From: an uncultured Actinomycetes bacterium
Lineage (GTDB): Bacteria > Actinomycetota > Thermoleophilia > Miltoncostaeales > Miltoncostaeaceae
DNA: 18,910 bases
Assembly: GCA_903928615.1 (NCBI GenBank)
Contig: CAIYRJ010000011.1
Coordinates: forward strand, 1 to 18,910
Direction of reading: 5' to 3'
The notes under the pieces were generated by a model, which did not search any database, had not been told where the DNA came from, and saw only the letters and a program-made list of their open reading frames with translations. Numbering within the stretch: the stretch's first letter is position 1; every line of letters begins with the position of its first letter. Positions 9,093-17,942 of the stretch are shown here, in pieces. Both the position numbers and the translations under genes were made by a program.

Positions 9093-9117
9093 TGGCACTC
9101 GCCCCGCCTGAGTGCCA
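9093..9117. promoter_or_regulatory. CIRCE-type operator (HrcA site), variant
   Basis: TGGCACTC, 9 nt, GAGTGCCA gives perfect 8-bp arms with the exact 9-nt CIRCE spacer. The consensus is TTAGCACTC-N9-GAGTGCTAA; each 9-nt arm here matches at 7 positions, with the A/T-rich ends changed toward G/C. It lies just downstream of the predicted groES transcription start and 44 nt before the groES ATG, the usual place for HrcA repression. hrcA itself is not in the window. Confidence 0.87.
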
Positions 9118-9123
9118 GAAGGC

Positions 9124-9152
9124 AAGGTAGGGGACGATGCCCCGCTTGTCCA
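9124..9152 (-). promoter_or_regulatory. groES-groEL promoter
   Basis: On the minus strand TGGACA (9152-9147), a 17-nt spacer and TACCTT (9129-9124) form a good vegetative-type -35/-10 pair. The predicted start is near 9117, at the edge of the CIRCE element. The leader of about 68 nt carries the GGAGGA before groES. Confidence 0.7.
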
Positions 9153-9361
9153 GCACTAACGGTCCGGTTCAGGAAAATCCTGCAAAAGGCGCCATTAACC
9201 TGATGCGCTGGCACTCACATGCCCTGCTGCCAGCAACGCGCCCCCGCGAGGAACGCCCCACGGTGCTCCTGCGGGCGGCCCCGCGGGCCTGACCGCCACC
9301 ATCCGCCACCGCGGACCCTCGCGCATGGGCTGCGCCCGGGACGGCGGCCATGTGCAGCCGG

Positions 9362-9367
9362 TAGCCT
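9362..9367 (+). promoter_or_regulatory. -10 box of leaderless promoter (giant exoprotein gene)
   Basis: TAGCCT is followed by 7 nt and the GTG at 9375, which begins a good signal peptide. There is no Shine-Dalgarno at usual spacing. The arrangement matches the other leaderless-type starts in the window and decides the start codon. Confidence 0.55.
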
Positions 9368-9374
9368 TGGCCCC

Positions 9375-12300
9375 GTGAGCCCCTCACCCCTCCGCGCGGC
9401 GCTCATCGCGCTCGCATCGGCCATCGCGCTCGCGCTGCCAGGCGTGGCGGCTGCGGACGCGCCGAATGCGGGCGTGGAGTTCATGTTCGCCGGGCCGCAG
9501 ACATCCACCAGCACCACGCCGGTGGTGGCGCTGGTGAACGGCGGGCTCTCCACCATCACCATCGGCGCCCGTCACGACTACGCGGGCACCTCCACCGGCC
9601 CCACCACCCTGGCGGTCACCCTCCCGCCCGGCGTCGTGCTGGTGCGCACGTCCACCACGCTCCCGGCGGCCGGCCCCACCACGCAGGCCAGTTGGCGGTG
9701 CACGGGCCAGGTGCCGTCGCTGCTGTGCACGCTCATCGACCGCCAGACAGGCGGCCCGTACCCCCTGCCCGACTCGCAGAGCGCAGAGCTGATGCTGGTG
9801 GTGAAGGGCGCTGCGCCCGTGCCGACCGTGGCCCAGGGCTCCGCCCCGGTGGAGGCCGGATCGGTGACGGCTGAGCTCCGCACCGCCACGCCGTCGGGCG
9901 AGCTCAGCGATACCGCCACCATTCCCGCGCAGGCGGTGGCCGGCCCCCTGCCGCCGCGCATCGTGCTCACCCAGACCGCCTACGACACCCCCAACCCCCA
10001 GTACGGCAGCACCAAGGATGGCTTCGACCTGCTCGTTCGCAACGTCGGCGGCATGGACGCCACCACCTCGTCCACCCGCCCGGCGATCCAGATGAGCGCG
10101 GTGCTGAAGGACATCCAGGTGCGCGGCCTGGGCATCAGCGGACGCGCGTGGAAGTGCTCCCCGCCGGCGGATGTCACGTGCGTGTACCGGGGCACCGTGG
10201 CGGTGGGCGCGGGGGCGGAGCCCCTGAAGATCCGCTGGACCTCCCGCCTCGATGCCAAGGGGCTCTCCAACGACTGGAAGGTGAACGGCACGGCAGGCTT
10301 CGCACCCCAGCCGGTGCCCGTGCCGCCGGCCAGCGCGCCCACCGCCAGCGAGCAGGAGCTCGCCAGCGGGTCGGTCTCGTTCACCGCGGCCGTCCTCGTG
10401 CGCGCCAGCAGCACCCTGGCCACCCTCGCGGTGCGCGCCACGGCGCCCAATGGCATCGAGGTGCTGGCGGGCAGGAGCGCAAGCAAGGTGCGCGCCCGCG
10501 TGGAGAACGTGGGCACCACGTACGCGCCGGTGGTGGGCATGCGCATCCGCACCGCCCGGGGTGTGACCGCCGCGATCCCCACGAAGGGCTGGTCGTGCAC
10601 CGGCGCGGCACCCACCTTCACCTGCTCGGCCCCCTCGGTGCACCTCGACCCGGGCGAGGGGGCCGACGTGGAGATCGCCCTCTCGGCCGCCGCCACCGAG
10701 AAGGCGGTGAGCAGCAAGCTCAATCTCGAGCCGCTCGGGCGCAAGCTGCGGGTGCGGGGCAAGCAGTTCGAGATCCCGCTTCGCGTGCTCGACCCCGGCG
10801 ACCCGCAGGCCACCCCGCAGATCTGGTTCAAGGACAAGGCCGGGACGTTCGTGCAGTGGCGCCACGGCGGCTACACCGAGACCGCCACGCGCGATGCCTT
10901 CACGTACCGCCTCGCCGTGGTGAATGACGGCGGTGACGCCCTTGCCGCCGGCACGCCGGTCACCCTCACGCAGAAGATCGGCGGGGGGATCCCCGTGGAG
11001 CAGATCGTGCCCGGGCCCGGCGTGACATGCGCGAAGGGCGGCGGGGTGCGCTGCACCGTCACGCCCACCACCCCCGTGCAGCCGGGCACCACGTTCGCCA
11101 CCGTGCAGGTGACCATCCGTCCCACGGCCACCGCCGAGCGCGCAGCAATGGGCGATGTGGACGCCCGCGTGGCGGGCATTCCCGGCGTCAACTCGCTGCC
11201 CATGAAGCTGCGCATCACCGATAACCCCGATTCCCTGCGGCCGTCGATGAAGGTGACCCAGTCGCCCACCTCAGGCGGGGTGGGCGCCATGGTGATGGCG
11301 GTCATCAACGAGGCCGACCAGCGTGCCAATGGGCTGCAGGTCACGGGCACGGTGCCGGCCGACCTCACGATCACGCAGGCGAAGGGCGGCGCCTGGGACT
11401 GCGCCATCGCGAGCCGGACGCTCAGGTGCTCCTACGCCGGGTCGGTGGCACCGGGAAAGCGCACGGCCGCGCTGAGCATGCGCATGACGGCCCGTGGCAA
11501 GGCGGCCACGCGCCCCGACATGAAGTGGAACGCCAGCGCGGTGGCGCCCGACGGCATCCACCAGCGCGGAATGCGCAAGGGCCCGGTGCCGATCCGGGGA
11601 CCGATCTCCATCAACGCCGTGGCCACGCCCACCATCGTGAGCGCCTCGCGCGACGCCAGCAGCACGCGTCGGCGCGTCGGTCTTGACGGCAGCAAGAGCG
11701 CGAGCAGCGGCATCTCACTCGACTATCTCTGGCGCCAGCGCTGCACCACGCCCGCCGACGCCGCGACGCTGCCCGCGTGCAAGGGCAGGGTCGCATCGCG
11801 TGCGGTGATCGGCCGGCCGCACGTGGCATCCACCCACGCCGTGCTGCCCCGGGTAAAGAAGCGCACCACCTTCGTATTCGAGCTGCAGATCACCGATGGC
11901 AGCGCGGTGAAGAGCCAGGTCGTCACCGTGACCCAGGCCATCGCGCAGGATGTCGCCGGTGCTGCGCCCAGGGCATCGGGCACCTCAGCGGACGCCGCCG
12001 CCGAGCGCGCCCGCGTGGCGTCGGCCCAGAAGTCCGCGGCCACCCAGCGCGCGCGCACCTACGCCAGCCAGCAGACCGCCCGGCGGCGCGCGTACTCGAG
12101 CAACGCCACGAATGCGCGCAACGAGAACGCCAAGGATGCCCCGCGCGTCACGGTGGAGCGCGGTCCCGTGATCACCGCCGGCAAGGGCGAGTCGGTGGCG
12201 CTCACGGCGAAGCCGGGGGGTCGCATCACCTCGGACGCCACGTATGAGTGGACGCAGGTGTCGGGCACGCGTACCACCATCGACGACCCGCGCCGCGCCG

Positions 12301-15300
12301 ACGCCCGCATCACCACGCCCTCCACCAGCGAGGTGCTGGTGTTCCGCGTGACCGCCCGCGACCCCAGCGGCCTCAGCGCGTCGGCCGAGGTGGCGGTGGC
12401 GGTTGACCTCCAGCCGTCGCCGCAGTACGCCGCGCTGTCGAACCAGGCCAGCCAGGCCGCCCGCACGGGCAAGCCGATGCCGCTCAACCTGGGCAACGGC
12501 ATCACCGGCACGCTGGCCCGGGTGAAGTCGGCAACGGGTGCGTCATCAAACCAGGCTGCCGCCACCAGCTCGTACACCTTCAGCGGCAGCACCTTCTCGA
12601 TAGGCGCCGTGCAGATCACCGGCGCGAGCGGCACCGTCAACCTCGGGGGCGTGCAGATCACCGCCGGACAGGTGGCGCTGCCGTCCAGCCTCGGCATCGG
12701 GCCCATCGCGGTGAGCTCGACCTCGCCACTGATGCTCACCCTGGCGTCGGGTGATCAGCCCGCCTCGCTGGTGGGCCAGGTGATCGACTCCAACTCGTTC
12801 GCCCTGCTCCCGCTGCCGGGGGGCTGGTCAGGGAGCACCACCGTCACCTTCGGCAGCAGCACCTGGAGCATCGATGCCAGCGCGGTGGGCGATGGCAACG
12901 GCACGGTGAGCATGTCGGGCACCCTCACGCAGGGCGGCACCTACACCCTGCAGGTGCAGGGCGACAACCTGCTGCACATCGGGTCGGCCACCATCGACGT
13001 GGCCGGGCAGATCAGCAATGCCGGTGGATCGGTGCAGTCGAGCATCACGGGCACGCTGGCCCAGGCAGTGGAGCTCGCGCCGGGCGTGAACGTGACCACC
13101 CTCACGGCCACGTGGTCGCCGGGCGCGAAGGGCGCCCCCGTGGTGGCGGGCAGCGGGGCCATCGAGATCATCAGCGGCGGCACGAGCATTCAGGTGAACG
13201 CCGCCGTGGCGTTCAACAGCTCGGCCAATTGGAACCTCACGCTCACCGGGTCGGGCACGGCGTCATGGACGCCCGTGCCAGGCCTCACCGTCACCCCGAG
13301 CGACCTCTCGGGCAGCGTGGGCATGAGCAACAGCGCCTGGCAGTGGAACATCACCGGCAAGGTGAGCCAGTGGAACGTCACGAGCGTGCTCACGCTCAAC
13401 AACATCCAGCTCGACCTCACCAACCAGTGCTCGGGCAACTCGCCCCCCTGCCCCAGCGGGTCGATGTTCTTCGGCATCGACGTGACCGCGGTGCTCGACC
13501 CGCCGCTCATCTCGCCCATCACGGCGCAGGCTGACGCCATCATCGGGCTGGGGTCGGGCGGGGGCTTCTCGATGAGCGCCACGCTCGGCACGATCGACAT
13601 CGCGCCCGGCATCAGCCTCACCGCGCCGGCACTGAACGTGGCGTGGAACATGCCGGCGGGCTCGGTGCCCAGCGGCACCGGAATGCCCAGCTTCAGCAAC
13701 TCCACCGAGGGCGGGTTCTCGATCAACGCCACGGGCGGGCTCACCGTGCCCGGGCTCGGGTCGTTCAGCCAGATCATGGCGAACATCACCTCGCAGGGCT
13801 GGAGCCTTGGCGGGTTCGACCCGAACGGCGTGTCGCTGGCGAGCGGCAACGGCAGCCAGAGCAGCACCTACTTCGGGTGGAGCTCCTTCGCGGCCACCAT
13901 GACTGCCGACGTCCCGGGCTTCGGGCCGCAGGTGCTCAACCTGACCCCGGGCAGCATCGCGGTGACCGGTGGCTACGTGGCGCCCTCGTGGTTCTCGAAG
14001 ATGACCGGTGGAAACCCCCCGCCCGCCCTCGGCACGATCCAGTTCAACCCGTCCAACGGGTTCTTCACCGCAAGCATCGCGCTGCCCGGGGCGTTCAACC
14101 TGCCGGGCGGCGGATCGAAGATGGATGCCGTCGGGCTCTCGTTCGAGATCGAGAATGACTCGGCGGGCCTCACGGTGATCGCCGGCGCCACGGTGAACCT
14201 CTCGGTGAAGGGGATGAACGGCGGCGCCATGACCAGCGCGCCGCAGCTCGACCTCGACATGGGCTTCGACGTCACCACCCAGACGGTGCAGGCGTCGCTG
14301 ACCTTCCTCGACCCCGCGGGGTGGAACAACGCCTTCGACGTGCAGGGCCTCACGGTCAATGAGGCCTCATTCACCCTCTCGCTGAACCTCGACACCATGA
14401 TCCCGGGCCTCTCGCTGCTGGCCTCGGGTGCGCTGCCCGAGAGCGTCACCGGGCCCTTCTCGGTGCCGAACCAGAGCCAGATCCCCATCACGGTGGGCGC
14501 CGAGAGCAGCGACACCAATCCCTGCGTGGAGTTCCAGGTGGGCAGCACCACGGGCACGCAGCCCGTGCTCCAGGTGGGCGGCGGCGTGGCCACCGCCAAC
14601 TACTTCGAGTTCATCCTCGCGCCCACCGGGTGCCAGCTCTCGCCCCAGAGCCCGGCGATCCCGGCCGGCTTCCAGATGGCCTTCGACGGCAGCCTGCTCG
14701 GCGCAACCGTGGACGTCTCGGCCGCGGTGTTCCTCGAGCCCACCACGAGCTTCACCGCCAACGTGGACATCGGCTCGTTCGGACTCGGCGGCCTGCAGTT
14801 CCAGCAGACGAAGATCGGCGTGAGCATCGACGAGGCCACCCAGGTGAACGACGTGTCGTTCTCGGGCGGGTTCACGGTGTTCGGCAACGGCGTGTCAGTG
14901 GCGGGCAGCCTCGATCAGGACAAGGCCACCACCACGGCATCGCTCACGGTGTCCGAGCTGGGCCAGTGGAAGGTGGATGGCTTCTCGCTGCAGGACATGA
15001 AGGTGAGCGCGCAGGTCACCTTCGGGCCGGGCGTGAACGAGGTGGATGTCTCGGCTGCAGGCAAGCTGAACATCCTCGGCCAGATCGTCGACGTCAACGA
15101 CTTCCAGGTGCAGGAGGACAACGGCGTCGTCGAGCAGGTGGAGTTCAACATCACCACGTCGGTGGGCATCGCCGACGCCTTCAACGCCAGCGGCAACTTC
15201 TTCATGCAGTACACCGAGTCGTCGGGCGTGTTCGACCTCGACGCCTCGGTGGTGCTCACCACGGCCGCAGGCTTCTCCATCGGCACGCCGCAGAACCCGG

Positions 15301-16517
15301 CCACCCTCGACATCTCGCCCCAGTGCACGGCCTTCGAGGGTCAGCTGGCCTTCAACCCGGTGTTCACCGCCACGCTCGCGGGCACCATCGCCTACCAGGA
15401 CGGGTGCGCCGAGCAGGTGCAGAACGCCCAGGGCCAGATGGTCACGCCGGCCGCAGGCGACTTCTCGTTCGCCGCGGACGACGTCACGCTCTCGCTCGGG
15501 CCGTTCGACGCCCAGGGAAGCGTGTCGATGGGCGACGTGGGCGGCGTGGGGTACGCCACGGTCTCCACCATCCTCGAGCTGTCGCCGCAGAGCACCAACA
15601 ACTCGGTGTCGATCTTCGGCGACTTCCAGAGCAACGGCAACTTCGCGTTCAACGGCACCGGCAAGCTCGACCTCGCGGGATTCACGCTGCAGACCAACGT
15701 CAGCGCGTCGAACCAGAACGGCAACGTCACGGTGGCCGGCAGCGCCGAGATCTCGCTGGCCGGCACGCAGGTGGACATCAGCGGCAGCTTCAGCGAGATC
15801 AACGGGGCGCCGAGCACCACGCTCACGGGGGCGATCCCCTCGCTGTCGCTGGGCGGCTACGACGTCGGCAACGCGAGCGTCACCCTCACGCAGTCGCCCA
15901 CCGAGATGGGCGTCGAGGCCGCGGTGGCCATGCAGGTGGGCAACCCCTCATGGGGCCAGATCCAGGCGCAGGGGCAGATCTCCTTCGTCGAGAACTTCGC
16001 CGCCCCGAATGCGCCGCTCTTCTTCGCCTCGCTCGACGGCTCGATGGGCGTGCCCTCGCTCGGGGCCACGGTGAACGGCTCGGTGCAGTTCAGCGACTGC
16101 ACCAACAACTGCACGCAGCCCGCGCCCGTGGACTTCGTGCTCAACGGCAGCATCGGCACGTCGGGCTTCTGGTTCGACACCTCGATCGACATGTCGGCCA
16201 GCGGCGACTTCCAGGCCACCGGCACCACGGGCGGCAACCTCTGCTCGGGCACGATCGACCTCGTCTTCATCCAGGCCCAGGCCTGCTTCGACTACTCGCT
16301 CAACCTGTTCCTCGGGAGCGTCGCGCCCTACGGCGCGGTGTCGGCCAGTGCCGGCGCCGACATCCAGGTGCAGACCTGGGATGCCTCGCCCTGGTACGCG
16401 CCGTGGAGATGGCACTGGGGCAACTGGTACAGCTGGGGCTTCAACGTGGACGCCAGCATCCAGCTCGATCCATTCAAGATCTGCGTGGGCGTGATGGGGG
16501 CCAACCTCTGCGTGTAG
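9375..16517 (+). CDS. Giant secreted beta-rich modular protein, family unknown
   Basis: The product is 2380 residues from the GTG at 9375. Residues 1-27 are a signal peptide (SPLRAALIALASAIALALPG, cleavage near VAAA-D28). About 28-745 are five Ig-like modules of roughly 140 residues resembling DUF11/CARDB, each with a W-x-C...C or similar cystine motif (near 106, 258, 405, 550 and 672) followed by a PG turn. About 746-858 is a PKD/REJ-like module (VGLDGSKSAS, FELQITDG). Residues 862-922 are an Ala/Arg/Gln-rich basic linker. About 923-1012 is a second PKD-like module (YEWTQVSG, FRVTARDPSG). From about 1066 to the end is a beta-rich region of alternating polar/hydrophobic strands (GTLAQAVELAPGV, LSLNLDTMIPGLSLLASG, SISLAG-like units) with paired Cys and a Trp-rich patch near 2335-2356. 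There is no LPXTG, membrane anchor or catalytic motif. I do not recognise the C-terminal family; a structural surface role is inference. It converges with the kinase gene, 15 nt away. Confidence 0.93.
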   Translation: MSPSPLRAALIALASAIALALPGVAAADAPNAGVEFMFAGPQTSTSTTPVVALVNGGLSTITIGARHDYAGTSTGPTTLAVTLPPGVVLVRTSTTLPAAGPTTQASWRCTGQVPSLLCTLIDRQTGGPYPLPDSQSAELMLVVKGAAPVPTVAQGSAPVEAGSVTAELRTATPSGELSDTATIPAQAVAGPLPPRIVLTQTAYDTPNPQYGSTKDGFDLLVRNVGGMDATTSSTRPAIQMSAVLKDIQVRGLGISGRAWKCSPPADVTCVYRGTVAVGAGAEPLKIRWTSRLDAKGLSNDWKVNGTAGFAPQPVPVPPASAPTASEQELASGSVSFTAAVLVRASSTLATLAVRATAPNGIEVLAGRSASKVRARVENVGTTYAPVVGMRIRTARGVTAAIPTKGWSCTGAAPTFTCSAPSVHLDPGEGADVEIALSAAATEKAVSSKLNLEPLGRKLRVRGKQFEIPLRVLDPGDPQATPQIWFKDKAGTFVQWRHGGYTETATRDAFTYRLAVVNDGGDALAAGTPVTLTQKIGGGIPVEQIVPGPGVTCAKGGGVRCTVTPTTPVQPGTTFATVQVTIRPTATAERAAMGDVDARVAGIPGVNSLPMKLRITDNPDSLRPSMKVTQSPTSGGVGAMVMAVINEADQRANGLQVTGTVPADLTITQAKGGAWDCAIASRTLRCSYAGSVAPGKRTAALSMRMTARGKAATRPDMKWNASAVAPDGIHQRGMRKGPVPIRGPISINAVATPTIVSASRDASSTRRRVGLDGSKSASSGISLDYLWRQRCTTPADAATLPACKGRVASRAVIGRPHVASTHAVLPRVKKRTTFVFELQITDGSAVKSQVVTVTQAIAQDVAGAAPRASGTSADAAAERARVASAQKSAATQRARTYASQQTARRRAYSSNATNARNENAKDAPRVTVERGPVITAGKGESVALTAKPGGRITSDATYEWTQVSGTRTTIDDPRRADARITTPSTSEVLVFRVTARDPSGLSASAEVAVAVDLQPSPQYAALSNQASQAARTGKPMPLNLGNGITGTLARVKSATGASSNQAAATSSYTFSGSTFSIGAVQITGASGTVNLGGVQITAGQVALPSSLGIGPIAVSSTSPLMLTLASGDQPASLVGQVIDSNSFALLPLPGGWSGSTTVTFGSSTWSIDASAVGDGNGTVSMSGTLTQGGTYTLQVQGDNLLHIGSATIDVAGQISNAGGSVQSSITGTLAQAVELAPGVNVTTLTATWSPGAKGAPVVAGSGAIEIISGGTSIQVNAAVAFNSSANWNLTLTGSGTASWTPVPGLTVTPSDLSGSVGMSNSAWQWNITGKVSQWNVTSVLTLNNIQLDLTNQCSGNSPPCPSGSMFFGIDVTAVLDPPLISPITAQADAIIGLGSGGGFSMSATLGTIDIAPGISLTAPALNVAWNMPAGSVPSGTGMPSFSNSTEGGFSINATGGLTVPGLGSFSQIMANITSQGWSLGGFDPNGVSLASGNGSQSSTYFGWSSFAATMTADVPGFGPQVLNLTPGSIAVTGGYVAPSWFSKMTGGNPPPALGTIQFNPSNGFFTASIALPGAFNLPGGGSKMDAVGLSFEIENDSAGLTVIAGATVNLSVKGMNGGAMTSAPQLDLDMGFDVTTQTVQASLTFLDPAGWNNAFDVQGLTVNEASFTLSLNLDTMIPGLSLLASGALPESVTGPFSVPNQSQIPITVGAESSDTNPCVEFQVGSTTGTQPVLQVGGGVATANYFEFILAPTGCQLSPQSPAIPAGFQMAFDGSLLGATVDVSAAVFLEPTTSFTANVDIGSFGLGGLQFQQTKIGVSIDEATQVNDVSFSGGFTVFGNGVSVAGSLDQDKATTTASLTVSELGQWKVDGFSLQDMKVSAQVTFGPGVNEVDVSAAGKLNILGQIVDVNDFQVQEDNGVVEQVEFNITTSVGIADAFNASGNFFMQYTESSGVFDLDASVVLTTAAGFSIGTPQNPATLDISPQCTAFEGQLAFNPVFTATLAGTIAYQDGCAEQVQNAQGQMVTPAAGDFSFAADDVTLSLGPFDAQGSVSMGDVGGVGYATVSTILELSPQSTNNSVSIFGDFQSNGNFAFNGTGKLDLAGFTLQTNVSASNQNGNVTVAGSAEISLAGTQVDISGSFSEINGAPSTTLTGAIPSLSLGGYDVGNASVTLTQSPTEMGVEAAVAMQVGNPSWGQIQAQGQISFVENFAAPNAPLFFASLDGSMGVPSLGATVNGSVQFSDCTNNCTQPAPVDFVLNGSIGTSGFWFDTSIDMSASGDFQATGTTGGNLCSGTIDLVFIQAQACFDYSLNLFLGSVAPYGAVSASAGADIQVQTWDASPWYAPWRWHWGNWYSWGFNVDASIQLDPFKICVGVMGANLCV

Positions 16518-16532
16518 CCGCGGGGACGGCGC

Positions 16533-17942
16533 TCAGGAAGCCGGCAGCGTCACGACGGCCCTGAGGCCGCGACCCCCGGGGCCATCCTCCAGCTGCACGG
16601 TGCCCCCCGCGCCCTCCACGAGGCGCCGCACGATGGGAAGCCCCAGCCCCGACCCCGCGCCGGGCTCGGACGTCGGCGCCCGCCAGAAGCGGTCGAACGC
16701 CTGGGCCTTGCCGGCGTCGTCGAGCCCCGGCCCGGTGTCGGTCACCGAGATCTCAACGGCGTCCCCGGCGTCGGCCACGCCCACGGTCACCAGCCCGTCC
16801 CCGCTGGTGACGGTCACCCCGGTGACTGTCACCACGGCGGCCACCGCGTTGTCGATGAGGTTGTCCACCACCTGCTCCAGCACGCCGTCGGGCACGCGGG
16901 CGTGCAACCCCGGGGACACGCGGGCCACCACCTGCACGCCCGACTCGGCGGCGATGTCGGCCCAGGCGTCGGCGCGCTCGGCCACCAGTGCCGAGGCGTC
17001 CACGCGCACCGCGGGTGCCTCGCCGCGCTCGGCGCGGGCCAGCACGAGCAGGCTGTCCACCAACTGCGCGAGGCGGTCCACCTCGGCGATCGCCGCTCGG
17101 GCGTCGGCCTCGCCGGCCGGCCCGGCCTCGGCGCCCAGGTTCTCGATGCGCAGGCGCATGGCGGTGAGCGGCGTGCGCAGCTGGTGCGAGGCATCGGCCA
17201 CGAAGGCCTCCTGCGAGCCCACCAGCGCGTCCACCTGCGCCACCATCGCGTTGAAGCGGTGCGCCAGCGCGCGCACCTCGGGCGGGCCGGCGTCCTCGGG
17301 CGCCCGTGCCGCGAGGTCGCCCGCGCCCACGGCATCGGCGGCCTCCTCGAGCCGACCGAGCGGCCGCTGCACCCACCGCGCGATGAGCCACCCCACCAGC
17401 GCCACGGCAATGAGGGTGATCACGCCCACCACGGCAAGCAGCAGCCAGTACCTGTTGGCGCCGTCGCTCACCTCGGACGCCGGGTACGTGACGCGCACCG
17501 TGCCGTACACCGTGCCGCCGGCCGCCACGGGCACGGCCACGTAGAGCAGCTGCGTGCCCAGGGTGGACGAGTAGCGGCTGCCGGTGGCCACCGTGCCGTC
17601 CAGCGCCGTGCGTATCTCGGGGCGCGTGCGCAGCGTGCGATCGCCCGGCGCGGGCGGGTCGGTGTCGGCGATCACCGTGCCGGCCGAATCGGTCACCGCC
17701 ACGCGCGCGCCGGTGCGGACCGAATAGCCCTCGGCCACCTGCGCCACCTCGGCCTGGCCGGGCGCGCTGGGCTGGCGCACGTCCTGCTCCACGAGCGAGG
17801 CCACCACCGTGGCGTCGCGCTCCATGCGCAGCAGCAGGTCCTGCTCGAGGCTGCGCGCGTTCGTGATGCCCAGCGGCACCATCAGCACCACCAGCACGAC
17901 GATGGTGAGGATGATGTAGCCGGCGACGATGCGCCGTGTCAC
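16533..17942 (-). CDS. Membrane sensor histidine kinase
   Basis: This 469-residue kinase autophosphorylates and passes phosphate to the response regulator encoded just upstream. TM1 is about residues 6-27 and TM2 about 165-188, enclosing an extracytoplasmic sensor of about 137 residues with Cache-like features (ARVAVTDSAGTVIADTD, LLYVAVPV). HAMP spans about 189-240. The dimerisation/phosphotransfer helix has SHQLRTPLTA with His253, where Gln replaces the more usual Glu after His. The ATPase domain has an N-box (VVDNLIDNA, Asn361/Asn365), G1 (TDTGPGL, 401-407), F-box (FDRFW, 416-420) and G2 (GSGLGLP, 430-436). The GTG start at 17942 overlaps the regulator stop (GTGA, 4 bp), which indicates translational coupling. 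An open frame continues upstream over the regulator gene but is out of phase with it and is spurious. The signal sensed is unknown. Confidence 0.96.
   Translation of the reverse strand: MTRRIVAGYIILTIVVLVVLMVPLGITNARSLEQDLLLRMERDATVVASLVEQDVRQPSAPGQAEVAQVAEGYSVRTGARVAVTDSAGTVIADTDPPAPGDRTLRTRPEIRTALDGTVATGSRYSSTLGTQLLYVAVPVAAGGTVYGTVRVTYPASEVSDGANRYWLLLAVVGVITLIAVALVGWLIARWVQRPLGRLEEAADAVGAGDLAARAPEDAGPPEVRALAHRFNAMVAQVDALVGSQEAFVADASHQLRTPLTAMRLRIENLGAEAGPAGEADARAAIAEVDRLAQLVDSLLVLARAERGEAPAVRVDASALVAERADAWADIAAESGVQVVARVSPGLHARVPDGVLEQVVDNLIDNAVAAVVTVTGVTVTSGDGLVTVGVADAGDAVEISVTDTGPGLDDAGKAQAFDRFWRAPTSEPGAGSGLGLPIVRRLVEGAGGTVQLEDGPGGRGLRAVVTLPAS

Larger units (their letters stand above)
9050..9374. 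other. Divergent intergenic region, groES / giant exoprotein gene
   Basis: This 325-bp gene-free stretch holds the groES leader, the CIRCE element (9093-9117), the groES promoter (9124-9152), a half-CIRCE-like TGGCACTC (9209-9216) within the wider inverted repeat GCTGGCA-N14-TGCCAGC (9207-9234), and the -10 box of the plus-strand gene (9362-9367). Between 9235 and 9361 I see only GC-rich sequence with short chance symmetries. An open frame runs through 9219-9374, but its Arg/Pro/Cys-rich translation looks non-coding. Confidence 0.7.

Noticed and set aside
9170..9182. Small palindrome CAGGA-AAA-TCCTG upstream of the groES -35
   Set aside because: Short arms and no repeat elsewhere in the window; it could be an operator, but nothing supports that beyond symmetry.
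9050..9214. Upstream extension of GroES
   Set aside because: It would read through the promoter and CIRCE element. Family alignment and GGAGGA fix the start at 9049.
9216..9228. 13-bp exact repeat CACATGCCCTGCT also present at 18708-18720
   Set aside because: A few exact 13-mers are expected by chance in a window of this size and composition, and the two contexts share nothing else.
9219..9374. N-terminal extension of the giant exoprotein to an upstream ATG
   Set aside because: The 52 extra residues are Pro/Arg/Cys-rich and would bury the signal peptide. The GTG at 9375 has a -10 box at leaderless spacing and starts the signal peptide directly.
14630..16564. 644-codon second plus-strand frame inside the giant gene
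   Set aside because: Its Arg/Gly/His-rich translation is a frame shadow. The frame running from 9375 has signal peptide, modular repeats and paired cysteines.
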